From Flavicella sp964230805 (GTDB taxonomy: Bacteria; Bacteroidota; Bacteroidia; Flavobacteriales; Flavobacteriaceae): 63,932 bases of DNA. The stretch lies in the NCBI GenBank assembly GCA_964230805.1, contig CAXRIA010000005.1, forward strand, positions 1 through 63,932, in the 5' to 3' direction. Both the position numbers and the translations under genes were made by a program. The notes under the pieces are model-generated. The model made no database searches. It was not told the DNA's origin and was given only the letters and a program-made list of their open reading frames with translations. This document shows, one piece after another, positions 25,954 through 34,885 of this stretch. How positions within the stretch are numbered: position 1 is the first letter of the stretch; the number at the start of each line of letters is the position of its first letter.

Positions 25954-26757
25954 TTATTGAGCTTGCAAATATAAAACTATTCTGTCATACTTTTCTACTG
26001 GAAACCCCTCTATTTTTTTCAACTCTCGCAAGGATTTTATTTTACCTACCTTCTTTTTATAACGAAAAATTGCCACGGTTTGTGAATAATCCAAATACAC
26101 AATGGAAAGCACCTCTTTAAATGTTGCGGTCTTGATGTTTTTCTTTTGAATGGTCGGTGCTTTTTTAATTTCAAATTTTTGAAAAACCCTTTGGACTACA
26201 TCGGGTTTCAACCCCCAAACTTCATTCAACTGTTTTTTCATAGAAAAACCTCCCAAACGTGCCCTGTACCGAACAATTCTATTCGACAAAACGGGACCTA
26301 TTCCATAAATCTTTTGCAATTCTTTATCCGTTACCTCATTCAAATCATTTTTTAAAAGCAACCCCTGTTTTTCCTTTTTGAAAAGAAATCGAAACTTTGG
26401 CGACAACACCTTCAACAAGGAATCAGAAATCTGCGTGATTTTTTGAAACTCTTCGGGTGAATACAACCATGCATTCAGAGATCGATATTTTAGCAAACGA
26501 TCGATCTCTTTCACTGACATCCCCAAACGATACCCCATTTCGTCGTCTATAAAATTTGGATTGTATGTGTATTGTAAAGAATCAATCCACAGGTTTTCGC
26601 TGTTTTGTTTCACCACACAACCTTCTTGCTTTTCTGTTGTAAAAAAATCAGCGATTGAAAAACACTTCCAAAGCATGGCGAAAAACACCAACAAAAACAA
26701 ACACAATACTCCCTTTCGTTCACGTTTTCCATAATCGAAAGAAAGCCGTTTTTTCAT
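25954..26757 (-). CDS. Helix-hairpin-helix (ComEA-like) membrane-anchored protein
   Basis: The 267-residue protein has a short basic N-terminus, one hydrophobic anchor (GVLCLFLLVFFAMLWKCFSI, about residues 15-34) and then soluble sequence with helix-hairpin-helix repeats, the clearest being LQKIYGIGPVLSNRIVRYRA and SLRELKKIEGFPVEKYDRI. HhH repeats of this kind bind DNA non-specifically, as in ComEA of natural transformation. A DNA-uptake role is inference, since no other competence gene is nearby. It lies 12 bp downstream of the symporter gene. Confidence 0.8.
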   Translation of the reverse strand: MKKRLSFDYGKRERKGVLCLFLLVFFAMLWKCFSIADFFTTEKQEGCVVKQNSENLWIDSLQYTYNPNFIDDEMGYRLGMSVKEIDRLLKYRSLNAWLYSPEEFQKITQISDSLLKVLSPKFRFLFKKEKQGLLLKNDLNEVTDKELQKIYGIGPVLSNRIVRYRARLGGFSMKKQLNEVWGLKPDVVQRVFQKFEIKKAPTIQKKNIKTATFKEVLSIVYLDYSQTVAIFRYKKKVGKIKSLRELKKIEGFPVEKYDRIVLYLQAQ

Positions 26758-26768
26758 CGCAATTGTTT

Positions 26769-28376
26769 TTACTTATCCCCCGAACGAATGGCTTTAAGGT
26801 ATCGCTGCAATTCCTCTTTCACTTTTGGGGTAAGCAGAAGTAAGCCTATGACATTTGGAAAAACCATCGCAAAAATCATGGCGTCTGAAAATTCTACGAC
26901 AGAGTTCAAACTGGAGGATGCACCGATCACTACAAAAATCAAAAATAAGGCTTTGTAGATCAAATCTGGGAACTTTCCTTTTCCAAATAAATATTTCCAC
27001 CCCTGCAATCCGTAATAAGACCAAGACAGCATGGTTGAAAAAGCAAACAAAATAACGGCAATCGTAAGAATCACAGAAAAATTTGGAATGGCAGAATCGA
27101 ACGCCACAGACGTCAAATCAACGCCTCCCAAATGAGCGCCATCTGCATTCATAATAACGTTGTTCCCAGAATCCAAATTCCCATAGGAGAACAAATTGCT
27201 TTTTATATTGGTCACCACAATAACCAGCGCCGTCATGGTGCAAATTAAAACCGTATCCACAAAAGGCCCAATAGAAGCGACAATCCCTTCACTCGCAGGG
27301 AAACGCGTTTTTACCGCTGCGTGGGCGATGGAGGCCGACCCGACACCTGCTTCGTTCGAAAAGGCTGCCCGTCGAAAGCCTTGAATAATCACTCCCACAA
27401 CTCCTCCCACGACAGATTCTCCGCTGAAGGCTCCTTGAAATATTTGTGCAATTCCTTGAGGAATTATCGACACATTCATTCCCAAAATAAGCAGTGCAGC
27501 CCCCACATAAATAATCCCCATAAAAGGCACTACTTTTTCTGTTACCTGTCCTATTCTTTTGATCCCGCCAATAATCACAACACCAACGAGTAGCGACATG
27601 ACCAAACCGAACCAAAAACCATTCTCGACACCAAAAAGAAGTTTTAACTGCGCTGCTGCCTGATTCGATTGAAACATATTTCCTCCACCAAAAGAACCTC
27701 CCACTACAAAAATGGCAAATAGAAAAGCCAACACTTTTCCCAAAATATTCAAGTTCTTTTCTTTCAACCCTTTTTTCAAATAATACATGGGACCTCCATA
27801 AATTTTACCATCGTCCCCCACTTCGCGATACTTCACTCCCAAAGTAGCCTCTACCAATTTTGTTGACATTCCTAAAAATCCTGCCAAAATCATCCAAATC
27901 GTAGCTCCCGGACCTCCAATAGCAATTGCCACAGCAACTCCAGCGATATTACCCAAACCGACGGTTGCTGACAAAGCAGCAGTCAATGCTTGAAAATGGG
28001 TAACCTCTCCCACCACGCCTTCTGCTTGAGGACTTTCAAACACATCAACTCCCGGAGTTGGATCTCCTGCAACAACCTCCACGGAATGATGATCCACAGC
28101 ATCGTACTTTCCCTTGGCCGCACGTATGGCTACCCCTAATAATTTGATGTTTGCAAACTTAAAATAGAGTGTAAAAAACAAGGCTGCTAGCAACAAAACA
28201 ATGAGTACAATAGGCACGTTTTGTCCTGAAATCTCTATTGCATAAAACACAATAGAACCCACCCAATCTGCAAAGGGTTTGAAACCTGATTCAATTTTTT
28301 CATCGATGGACATTTCTTGTGCAAAAGTCATAAAAGGCATTAAGACAGATAGTAGTGTGGTATTTGTTTTTTTCAT
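26769..28376 (-). CDS. Sodium:alanine symporter family (AGCS) transporter
   Basis: The protein of about 535 residues is an inner-membrane AGCS transporter with many hydrophobic segments and the signature ALTAALSATVGLGNIAGVAVAI, as well as GGPGATIWMILAGFLGMSTK and RRAAFSNEAGVGSASIAHAA. It imports alanine or glycine with Na+. The N-terminus (MKKTNTTLLSVLMPFMTFAQ) looks like a cleavable signal peptide, which is common in flavobacterial members. I prefer the ATG at 28376 for that reason; the frame also has an ATG at 28394. Confidence 0.93.
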   Translation of the reverse strand: MKKTNTTLLSVLMPFMTFAQEMSIDEKIESGFKPFADWVGSIVFYAIEISGQNVPIVLIVLLLAALFFTLYFKFANIKLLGVAIRAAKGKYDAVDHHSVEVVAGDPTPGVDVFESPQAEGVVGEVTHFQALTAALSATVGLGNIAGVAVAIAIGGPGATIWMILAGFLGMSTKLVEATLGVKYREVGDDGKIYGGPMYYLKKGLKEKNLNILGKVLAFLFAIFVVGGSFGGGNMFQSNQAAAQLKLLFGVENGFWFGLVMSLLVGVVIIGGIKRIGQVTEKVVPFMGIIYVGAALLILGMNVSIIPQGIAQIFQGAFSGESVVGGVVGVIIQGFRRAAFSNEAGVGSASIAHAAVKTRFPASEGIVASIGPFVDTVLICTMTALVIVVTNIKSNLFSYGNLDSGNNVIMNADGAHLGGVDLTSVAFDSAIPNFSVILTIAVILFAFSTMLSWSYYGLQGWKYLFGKGKFPDLIYKALFLIFVVIGASSSLNSVVEFSDAMIFAMVFPNVIGLLLLTPKVKEELQRYLKAIRSGDK

Positions 28377-28406
28377 TTTTATAATTCTTTCCATACGGAG
28401 ATTGTT

Positions 28407-29396
28407 TTAAAAAACTTCTTTGATTTTTGCAATTTGCTCTGGTCTTCCGAGCAAAATTAAATTTGATTTTGGCTCTAAGATCATATCGGAGGATGGATTG
28501 ATAATGTATTCGCCTGCGTCCGTGACATAACCGATGACACTGCATCCTGTTTTTCTTCTTAAATCCAAATCTCGGATCGATTTCATTAAGAACTTTTTTG
28601 GCAAATCTTCTACTGCAATTTCTTCTAGGTTTGCAGAATTTTCACCGTCCAAAGAAATTCGATTTACAAATTCTACCAAGTCCGGAGTCACCACCAAAGA
28701 AGCCATGTGGTCGCCTCCTAATTTGTCTGGCATGATTACTTTGTCTGCCCCTGCTATTTTCAATTTTTTCTGAGTAGATTCATTGGTTGCCCGACTGACA
28801 ATCGCAATTTTAGCATTCAACTGACGGGTAGAAAGCACCACGTACAAATTGTCTGAATCTGAAGGCAACGCAGTAATCAAATTTTCTGCTTTCTTCACCC
28901 CTGCTTTCATAAGTATTGAATCATCAGTTGCATCTCCTTCAACCCCTAAAAAACCCTCTTCTTCGATTTCTTTCAGCAACTCTGCAGACCTTTCAATTAC
29001 CACACACGATTTTTTAAAATTCTTGAGTTTTGCGGCTGCTTGCCTCCCATTTCTTCCGTATCCGCAAACAATGGTATGACCTTCCAACCTTTCAATTTTT
29101 TTAAAAACCTTTTTAATTCTTAGTTCCTCCATAAGTGTACTATTTGATAAATATTCTGAAATCACAGCGACGACGTATCCATAAATACCGATACTCGACA
29201 AGATTAAACAAACCGTAAAAAGTTTCGCAGCCTCATCCAAAGCCTGCACCTCTCCAAAACCAACAGTGGAAATAGTAATCACGGCCATGTACAAAGCATT
29301 GACAAATGAAAAACCAAAAAACTGACTGTAACCGATGACACCGACTCCAATGGCGCTAAGAAAAAGGGTAACAGCTTTGTAAATTCTAGATGACAA
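28407..29396 (-). CDS. Two-TM potassium channel with RCK (TrkA-N/TrkA-C) domains
   Basis: The 329-residue protein has two transmembrane helices around a pore loop whose selectivity filter is TVGFGE (residues 44-49). A Rossmann-type RCK domain follows (GHTIVCGYGRNGRQAAAKLK, then EEGFLGVEGDATDDSIL), with a C-terminal TrkA-C domain. This is the ligand-gated K+ channel architecture of MthK/Kch. The start codon appears to be a TTG at 29396, since no ATG precedes the first helix in frame. It lies 20 bp downstream of the PspC gene. Confidence 0.92.
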   Translation of the reverse strand: MSSRIYKAVTLFLSAIGVGVIGYSQFFGFSFVNALYMAVITISTVGFGEVQALDEAAKLFTVCLILSSIGIYGYVVAVISEYLSNSTLMEELRIKKVFKKIERLEGHTIVCGYGRNGRQAAAKLKNFKKSCVVIERSAELLKEIEEEGFLGVEGDATDDSILMKAGVKKAENLITALPSDSDNLYVVLSTRQLNAKIAIVSRATNESTQKKLKIAGADKVIMPDKLGGDHMASLVVTPDLVEFVNRISLDGENSANLEEIAVEDLPKKFLMKSIRDLDLRRKTGCSVIGYVTDAGEYIINPSSDMILEPKSNLILLGRPEQIAKIKEVF

Positions 29397-29416
29397 AGTT
29401 GAAGAAGTTTATACGT

Positions 29417-29644
29417 TTATAAATCAAAAACAGAAGTTCGCTTCCGGTATATCATGTCTTTGAGCTTTAGCAAAAAAGCAAAAGTCAAGTAAATAAAAAA
29501 AGAAATCCCCAATGTGGCAAATGACAAATAAATAAACGTTAGACGAATGCCCTTCACTCCCATACCCAATTTATCGGCGAACCTAGAAGACACATTGAAA
29601 CCGTGTCGTTCAAAATAATGTCGTATGTCGTGAATTATTTTCAT
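29417..29644 (-). CDS. PspC-domain membrane protein
   Basis: A 75-residue protein with a short soluble N-terminus (MKIIHDIRHYFERHGFNVSS), then the PspC-like pattern LGMGVKGIRLTFIYLSFATL and one long hydrophobic region (FATLGISFFIYLTFAFLLKL). PspC family proteins sit in the inner membrane and in model bacteria take part in the envelope stress response. I chose the ATG at 29644; the frame extends upstream to 29746 but that part has no family similarity. It is divergent from uvrA and precedes the K+ channel gene. Confidence 0.75.
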   Translation of the reverse strand: MKIIHDIRHYFERHGFNVSSRFADKLGMGVKGIRLTFIYLSFATLGISFFIYLTFAFLLKLKDMIYRKRTSVFDL

Positions 29645-29853
29645 TATGCTCGCAATTGTCCATTTTTTTATTTCCTTGCAAGATAGTAAAATATTGTTTT
29701 TCGAAACTATTTTCTTCACCAAAACCAGAAAGCCGTATCTTCCCATTTATTTAGGAAAAATTTTAAGAAAAAATCATCTTTCCTTCTGCATCCCTTCTCC
29801 CATCTATTTTTTTGGAACCGCTCTTAAAACACCCAAATCAACCCTAAATTAAG

Positions 29854-29861
29854 TATCTTTG
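29854..29861 (+). promoter_or_regulatory. -7 element of uvrA
   Basis: TATCTTTG matches TAnnTTTG exactly and lies 20 bp upstream of the uvrA ATG. No TTG is seen at the -33 position. Confidence 0.5.
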
Positions 29862-29881
29862 CAACTTGTCAAAACAATTCC

Positions 29882-32716
29882 ATGTCCGACCCACAAGAAT
29901 ACATTGAAATCCTTGGAGCAAGAGCGCACAATTTAAAGAACATCGATGTTCAAATTCCGCGCGAACAGTTAGTAGTGATCACTGGGCTGAGTGGAAGCGG
30001 AAAATCTTCGCTTGCTTTCGATACCATTTATGCAGAGGGACAACGACGGTATATCGAAACCTTTTCAGCGTATGCGCGTCAATTTTTGGGCGGACTGGAG
30101 CGTCCAGATGTAGACAAAATTGACGGCTTGTCTCCTGTCATTTCCATCGAGCAAAAAACGACCAACAAAAATCCGCGTTCCACCGTAGGTACGATTACTG
30201 AAATCTATGATTTCATGCGACTCTTATTCGCAAGAGTCGCGGACGCCTATTCTTATGAAACGGATCAAAAAATGGTCAGCTACACAGACGAACAAATTCG
30301 GGATTTAATTTTAGAAGAATACCCCGATAAAAAAACCATGCTTCTTGCTCCTGTGGTAAAATCTAGAAAAGGACATTATCGTGAGTTGTTTGAACAAATT
30401 GCCAAGCAAGGCTTTGTAAAGGTTCGTGTTGATGGCGTCATTATGGATCTTACCAAAGGAATGCGTTTGGATCGCTACAAGACACATGATATTGAAATTG
30501 TGATCGACAGACTTTTGGTAAACAAAGAAAATACGAAGCGAATCGAAGAAAGCATCAAAACTGCCTTGTATGCCGGAGACAACATTTTAATGGTTTTGGA
30601 ACACAATAGTGATACGCCACGATATTTCAGTAAAAATCTAATGTGTCCGATCTCCGGAATTGCCTATCCAAATCCGGAACCCAATACTTTTTCTTTCAAC
30701 TCACCCAAAGGAGCCTGTCAAAAATGTAACGGACTTGGCGTCATCAATGACATCAACATAGAAAAAGTAATCCCAAATAAAAAAATATCGATTGCTTCGG
30801 GAGGTATTGCCCCACTGGGCGAACAAAAAAACAGCTGGATCTTCAAACAAATACAAACCATCGCCAATCGTTTTGATTTTAGTCTGTCAGATCCGATTGA
30901 AAAAATACCACAAAAAGCGCTTGACATTATTTTAAAAGGAGGCAATGAAAAATTTGAAATCAATTCGAAAACATTAGGCGTTACGCGCAAATATGAAATA
31001 GATTTTGAAGGAATTATTTCTTTTATTCACGATCAATACGACAGTTCCGAATCATCTTCCATCAAAAGATGGGCAAAAAAATACATGGATGAAATTCCAT
31101 GCCCAACATGCCAGGGGAATCGTTTGAAAAAAGAAGCCTTGTCTTTTAAAATAGACAACAAAAACATCTCAGAGCTCGCACAACTAGACATTGCTGAACT
31201 TCACAAATGGTTTCAAAATATAGAAACCAAGCTCTCAAAAAAACAACAAATCATAGGGCAAGAAATTGTAAAAGAGATTCGAACGCGTATTCAATTTTTG
31301 TTGGATGTTGGATTGGATTATTTGACCTTAGATCGCACTTCAAAATCTTTGTCAGGTGGAGAAGCCCAAAGAATTCGTTTGGCTACCCAAATTGGTTCCC
31401 AATTGGTGGGCGTATTGTATATTTTGGACGAACCCAGTATTGGATTGCACCAAAGAGACAATCAACGGCTTATTGACTCCCTGGTCAAGCTAAGAGATCT
31501 CGGAAACTCTGTGTTGGTTGTGGAACACGACAAAGACATGATGGAAGCAGCAGATTGCATTCTTGATATTGGCCCATTGGCAGGAAAACACGGCGGTGAA
31601 ATTGTGAGTCAAGGAACCTACGCTGAGATGGTCAAAGAAAAAACCCTCACTGCCGATTACCTGACAGAAAGAAAAAAAATTGAAATTCCGCCTGAGCGAC
31701 GCGAAGGCAATGGAAAAGAACTGGTTCTAACAGGCGCTACTGGAAACAATTTAAAAAATACAAACGTTTCATTTCCCTTAGGAAAAATGATTTGTGTTAC
31801 AGGAGTTTCCGGGAGTGGCAAATCTTCGTTGATCAACGGAACCTTGTACCCTATTTTGAACAGACACATTTACCGAGGTGTAAAAGAGCCCTTGCCATAC
31901 AAATCAATCAAAGGACTCGAGCACATCGACAAAGTCATTGATATTGATCAATCTCCCATTGGAAGAACACCGCGTTCCAATCCTGCCACCTACACCGGTG
32001 TATTTGGTGAAATTCGTGCCTTGTTTGCCAAAACCCCTGAATCCATGATTCGAGGCTACAAAGCAGGTCGTTTTTCGTTCAACGTAAAAGGAGGAAGGTG
32101 CGAAACATGCCAAGGGGGAGGCGTCCGTATCATTGAAATGAATTTCTTACCCGATGTACATGTGTCCTGCGAAACTTGTATGGGAAAACGCTTCAACCGA
32201 GAGACCCTGGAAATCCGCTACAAAGGAAAATCAATTTCCGATGTACTCAACATGACCATCAACGAAGCTGTGGTCTTTTTCGAATCCATTCCGAAAATCT
32301 ACAAAAAAATCAAAACCATTCAAGATGTAGGACTGGGTTACATCACGCTCGGACAACAATCCACCACCTTATCGGGTGGAGAGGCACAACGAATCAAATT
32401 GGCTTCTGAATTATCGAAAAGAGATACTGGGAACACCTTTTATATTCTTGACGAACCCACCACAGGTCTGCATTTTGAAGACATCAATATTTTAATGAAG
32501 GTACTCAACAAACTGGCAGACAAAGGCAATACCGTTTTAATTATTGAACACAATATGGATGTTATCAAACAGGCAGATCACATCATTGATATCGGTTTGG
32601 AAGGTGGAAAAAAAGGGGGAACTGTTTTGTGTACGGGAACGCCCGAAGAAATTAGCAAAAATAAAAAAAGCCATACTGCAAAATTTTTAGGCAAAGAATT
32701 GAATCCAATTAACTAG
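29882..32716 (+). CDS. uvrA: UvrA, excinuclease ABC subunit A
   Basis: The 944-residue DNA damage sensor of nucleotide excision repair is a tandem ABC ATPase. Walker A motifs are GLSGSGKSS (residues 35-43) and, in the second half, GVSGSGKSS. ABC signatures LSGGEAQRIRLATQIGS and LSGGEAQRIKLASELSK are present. Zinc-binding CxxC motifs appear at CQKCNGLG, CPTCQGNR and in the pair CETCQGGG and CETCMGKR. Length is standard. Its 3' end overlaps the convergent beta-barrel gene by 8 bp. Confidence 0.98.
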   Translation: MSDPQEYIEILGARAHNLKNIDVQIPREQLVVITGLSGSGKSSLAFDTIYAEGQRRYIETFSAYARQFLGGLERPDVDKIDGLSPVISIEQKTTNKNPRSTVGTITEIYDFMRLLFARVADAYSYETDQKMVSYTDEQIRDLILEEYPDKKTMLLAPVVKSRKGHYRELFEQIAKQGFVKVRVDGVIMDLTKGMRLDRYKTHDIEIVIDRLLVNKENTKRIEESIKTALYAGDNILMVLEHNSDTPRYFSKNLMCPISGIAYPNPEPNTFSFNSPKGACQKCNGLGVINDINIEKVIPNKKISIASGGIAPLGEQKNSWIFKQIQTIANRFDFSLSDPIEKIPQKALDIILKGGNEKFEINSKTLGVTRKYEIDFEGIISFIHDQYDSSESSSIKRWAKKYMDEIPCPTCQGNRLKKEALSFKIDNKNISELAQLDIAELHKWFQNIETKLSKKQQIIGQEIVKEIRTRIQFLLDVGLDYLTLDRTSKSLSGGEAQRIRLATQIGSQLVGVLYILDEPSIGLHQRDNQRLIDSLVKLRDLGNSVLVVEHDKDMMEAADCILDIGPLAGKHGGEIVSQGTYAEMVKEKTLTADYLTERKKIEIPPERREGNGKELVLTGATGNNLKNTNVSFPLGKMICVTGVSGSGKSSLINGTLYPILNRHIYRGVKEPLPYKSIKGLEHIDKVIDIDQSPIGRTPRSNPATYTGVFGEIRALFAKTPESMIRGYKAGRFSFNVKGGRCETCQGGGVRIIEMNFLPDVHVSCETCMGKRFNRETLEIRYKGKSISDVLNMTINEAVVFFESIPKIYKKIKTIQDVGLGYITLGQQSTTLSGGEAQRIKLASELSKRDTGNTFYILDEPTTGLHFEDINILMKVLNKLADKGNTVLIIEHNMDVIKQADHIIDIGLEGGKKGGTVLCTGTPEEISKNKKSHTAKFLGKELNPIN

Positions 32717-33767
32717 ACTCCAAAACACAACCTATCCCAAAGAGTACGGGGTGCGAATAGGCCTCTCGTCTGTATTCCACTTTTACATACATCTTTTTAA
32801 AAATTTCGATTTCAATTCCAGCGCCATAAAGCAAATTCAATGCGTAATCTTGTTCAAATCGTTCTTGTAAAACAGAGCGGTTGTTTCTCTCTGACGTATG
32901 CAAATAAGTGAAGGAAAGACCCGAAAAAATATAAGGTCTGATATTTTTATCAAAAAAATTATGTTGAAATTGCAGTGGCATAGACCACAAAGACCTTTGT
33001 ACCTTTTTGTTCTGCTCTGTGAATTGATAATGGAAATAGCTGATCCCAAAATTCATCGAAATTTTTCTACTTATTTTGGGCACATATTTTCGATACATTA
33101 TTTGCCCGAAATATTCAGAACGATCTCCACGAACGCCCATTCCTGTGGCAAACACAAAGTAATTTTTTGCTTTTTTCTCAACTCTTACATCGCTCCCTAT
33201 GGCATTTTTGAAGGCATTGTACTTCAATACGATATCGACAAAATAGTCCTCATCGTAGCTGATTTTTTTAGCATTTCTGAAAGCCAAACCCTCCGTAACG
33301 AAATTTAACACACCCTCGTAATTGTATTTTCTGATTTCCATTTCTCCCGAAATCAGCTTGTTGTTTTGCAGCGCATAATACGCGCCATCTTTGGACAAGA
33401 CATAAAATAGTTCCGCATTGTAAACACTTTTGTACAAAGACAATTTTTCTCCTTTAAAAATCAGATACGCAAAAAGGTCAATCTCTTTTCGATGGTTATC
33501 TACTGCCACATGTATTAAATCAAAGGTCTCTCCATTCGCCATCTGAAAGGAAGACACCTCAGAAACTCCATACGTTTCGCATTTTTTTTCTTCCAAACTT
33601 CGTTTGAAACAAACACGCGTAGAACGCATGTGTAAATCATCAGATCTGATGTACCCGTTCTGTTTCAACTGATCTTTGAAAATCCACCCTTTTTCAAATG
33701 TTGTTTTGAGTTGTGCATGGGACAAAAAAACCGATAAAAATACACACAGCAAAAAAAAATGTTTCAT
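32709..33767 (-). CDS. Uncharacterised secreted protein with a probable C-terminal outer-membrane beta-barrel
   Basis: The 352-residue protein has a signal peptide (MKHFFLLCVFLSVFLSHAQ). The first part (about 20-165) is not recognised. From about residue 200 there are alternating aromatic strands typical of small outer-membrane barrels (NYFVFATGMGVRGD, MNFGISYFHYQF, IRPYIFSGLSFTYLH, ALNLLYGAGIEIEIF, MYVKVEYRREAY). The architecture is soluble domain plus barrel, common in Bacteroidota but of unknown function. It is convergent with and overlaps uvrA. Confidence 0.75.
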   Translation of the reverse strand: MKHFFLLCVFLSVFLSHAQLKTTFEKGWIFKDQLKQNGYIRSDDLHMRSTRVCFKRSLEEKKCETYGVSEVSSFQMANGETFDLIHVAVDNHRKEIDLFAYLIFKGEKLSLYKSVYNAELFYVLSKDGAYYALQNNKLISGEMEIRKYNYEGVLNFVTEGLAFRNAKKISYDEDYFVDIVLKYNAFKNAIGSDVRVEKKAKNYFVFATGMGVRGDRSEYFGQIMYRKYVPKISRKISMNFGISYFHYQFTEQNKKVQRSLWSMPLQFQHNFFDKNIRPYIFSGLSFTYLHTSERNNRSVLQERFEQDYALNLLYGAGIEIEIFKKMYVKVEYRREAYSHPVLFGIGCVLESS

Positions 33768-34145
33768 AGCTTTTACAATTTACATAACACAGCTATGCCC
33801 AATGCACCAAAACGAATTCGATACCATTATATTTTGACATGCATCATGGCCTACAAAACCGACAAGCTTTGTTTCTCAGATGTTGCGGTAAAACAACACG
33901 TTACTAAATGAAATGGGGTATTTTTTTGGAAGGCCCTTTTTCAATTTTAACCTCACAGCAATACAATCTTAGCAGTTTTAATCGAAATGTCAAAACAAAA
34001 AATAAATTTTAACCTTTCCCAATAAACAAATACCCTTGTATAGACAATAAATGGAACCCATACGTTAAAAAAAACGCAAAAAGGAATCCTTATTTTTCTA
34101 TGATTTCCAAAAAAACTATCTTGATGAAAATTTAAATACGCAAAA
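33768..34145. other. Intergenic region between divergent beta-barrel and LOG-family genes
   Basis: About 380 bp of AT-rich sequence. I found no exact TAnnTTTG box with a good -33 element, no terminator, no RNA gene and no convincing ORF. A 38-codon frame at 33795-33911 is treated as chance. Confidence 0.55.
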
Positions 34146-34859
34146 ATGACACCAAACGAAGACAGAAAAATCAGAGAAAAATTCGCCCCAAAAACATGGA
34201 ATGAAATCAAAACCAACGACTCTTGGGGCATCTTTAAAATCATGTCTGAATTCGTAGAGGGCTATGAAAAACTGAGTCGAATTGGTCCCTGCGTGAGTAT
34301 TTTTGGATCTGCAAGAACAGCTCCCAACGATAAAAATTACATCCTTGCCGAAGAGATTGCATTTCAACTTACACAAAATGGCTATGGAGTCATCACAGGT
34401 GGTGGACCCGGAATCATGGAAGCGGGTAACAAAGGTGCCAGTCGCGGAAACGGCATCTCTGTTGGTTTGAATATTGAACTGCCTTTTGAACAACAAGACA
34501 ATCGATACATTAGCAAAGGTATGAGCTTGGATTTCGATTATTTCTTTGTTCGTAAAGTCATGTTTGTCAAATACGCACAAGGATTTATTGTCATGCCAGG
34601 CGGTTTTGGAACTTTGGATGAATTGTTTGAGGCCATTACCCTTATTCAAACCAAAAAAATTGGCCGTTTTCCTATTTTGTTGGTAGGAAGTGAATTTTGG
34701 TCTGGTTTGATTGACTGGATTAAAAAAGTATTGCTCCAAGAAAATGCCACCATCAGCCAAGAAGATTTAAAATTGTTCAAAGTGGTAGATACCGCAGAGG
34801 AAGCCATTGAACATTTGAACAACTACTATGCAAAATACAGCCTAAAACCCAACTTCTAA
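34146..34859 (+). CDS. LOG-family protein (TIGR00730; cytokinin riboside 5'-monophosphate phosphoribohydrolase-like)
   Basis: The 237-residue Rossmann-fold protein carries both family motifs: GYGVITGGGPGIMEAGNKGA near the middle and MPGGFGTLDELFEAITLIQT, with the PGGxGT loop. Family members hydrolyse nucleoside 5'-monophosphates to free base and ribose 5-phosphate. In bacteria the physiological substrate is often unclear. It stands alone between an unrelated barrel gene and the PUL regulator, with which it converges after a 26-bp gap lacking a terminator. Confidence 0.9.
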   Translation: MTPNEDRKIREKFAPKTWNEIKTNDSWGIFKIMSEFVEGYEKLSRIGPCVSIFGSARTAPNDKNYILAEEIAFQLTQNGYGVITGGGPGIMEAGNKGASRGNGISVGLNIELPFEQQDNRYISKGMSLDFDYFFVRKVMFVKYAQGFIVMPGGFGTLDELFEAITLIQTKKIGRFPILLVGSEFWSGLIDWIKKVLLQENATISQEDLKLFKVVDTAEEAIEHLNNYYAKYSLKPNF

Positions 34860-34885
34860 AGAAGTTCAGAGAACAAAAAATGTTT

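Noticed and set aside
33795..33911. 38-codon ORF in the gap before the LOG-family gene
   Set aside because: No ribosome binding site, promoter, signal peptide or recognisable motif; its length is expected by chance in AT-rich DNA.
34116..34760. 214-codon minus-strand frame over the LOG-family gene
   Set aside because: It lies antisense to a recognised conserved gene and resembles no protein family.
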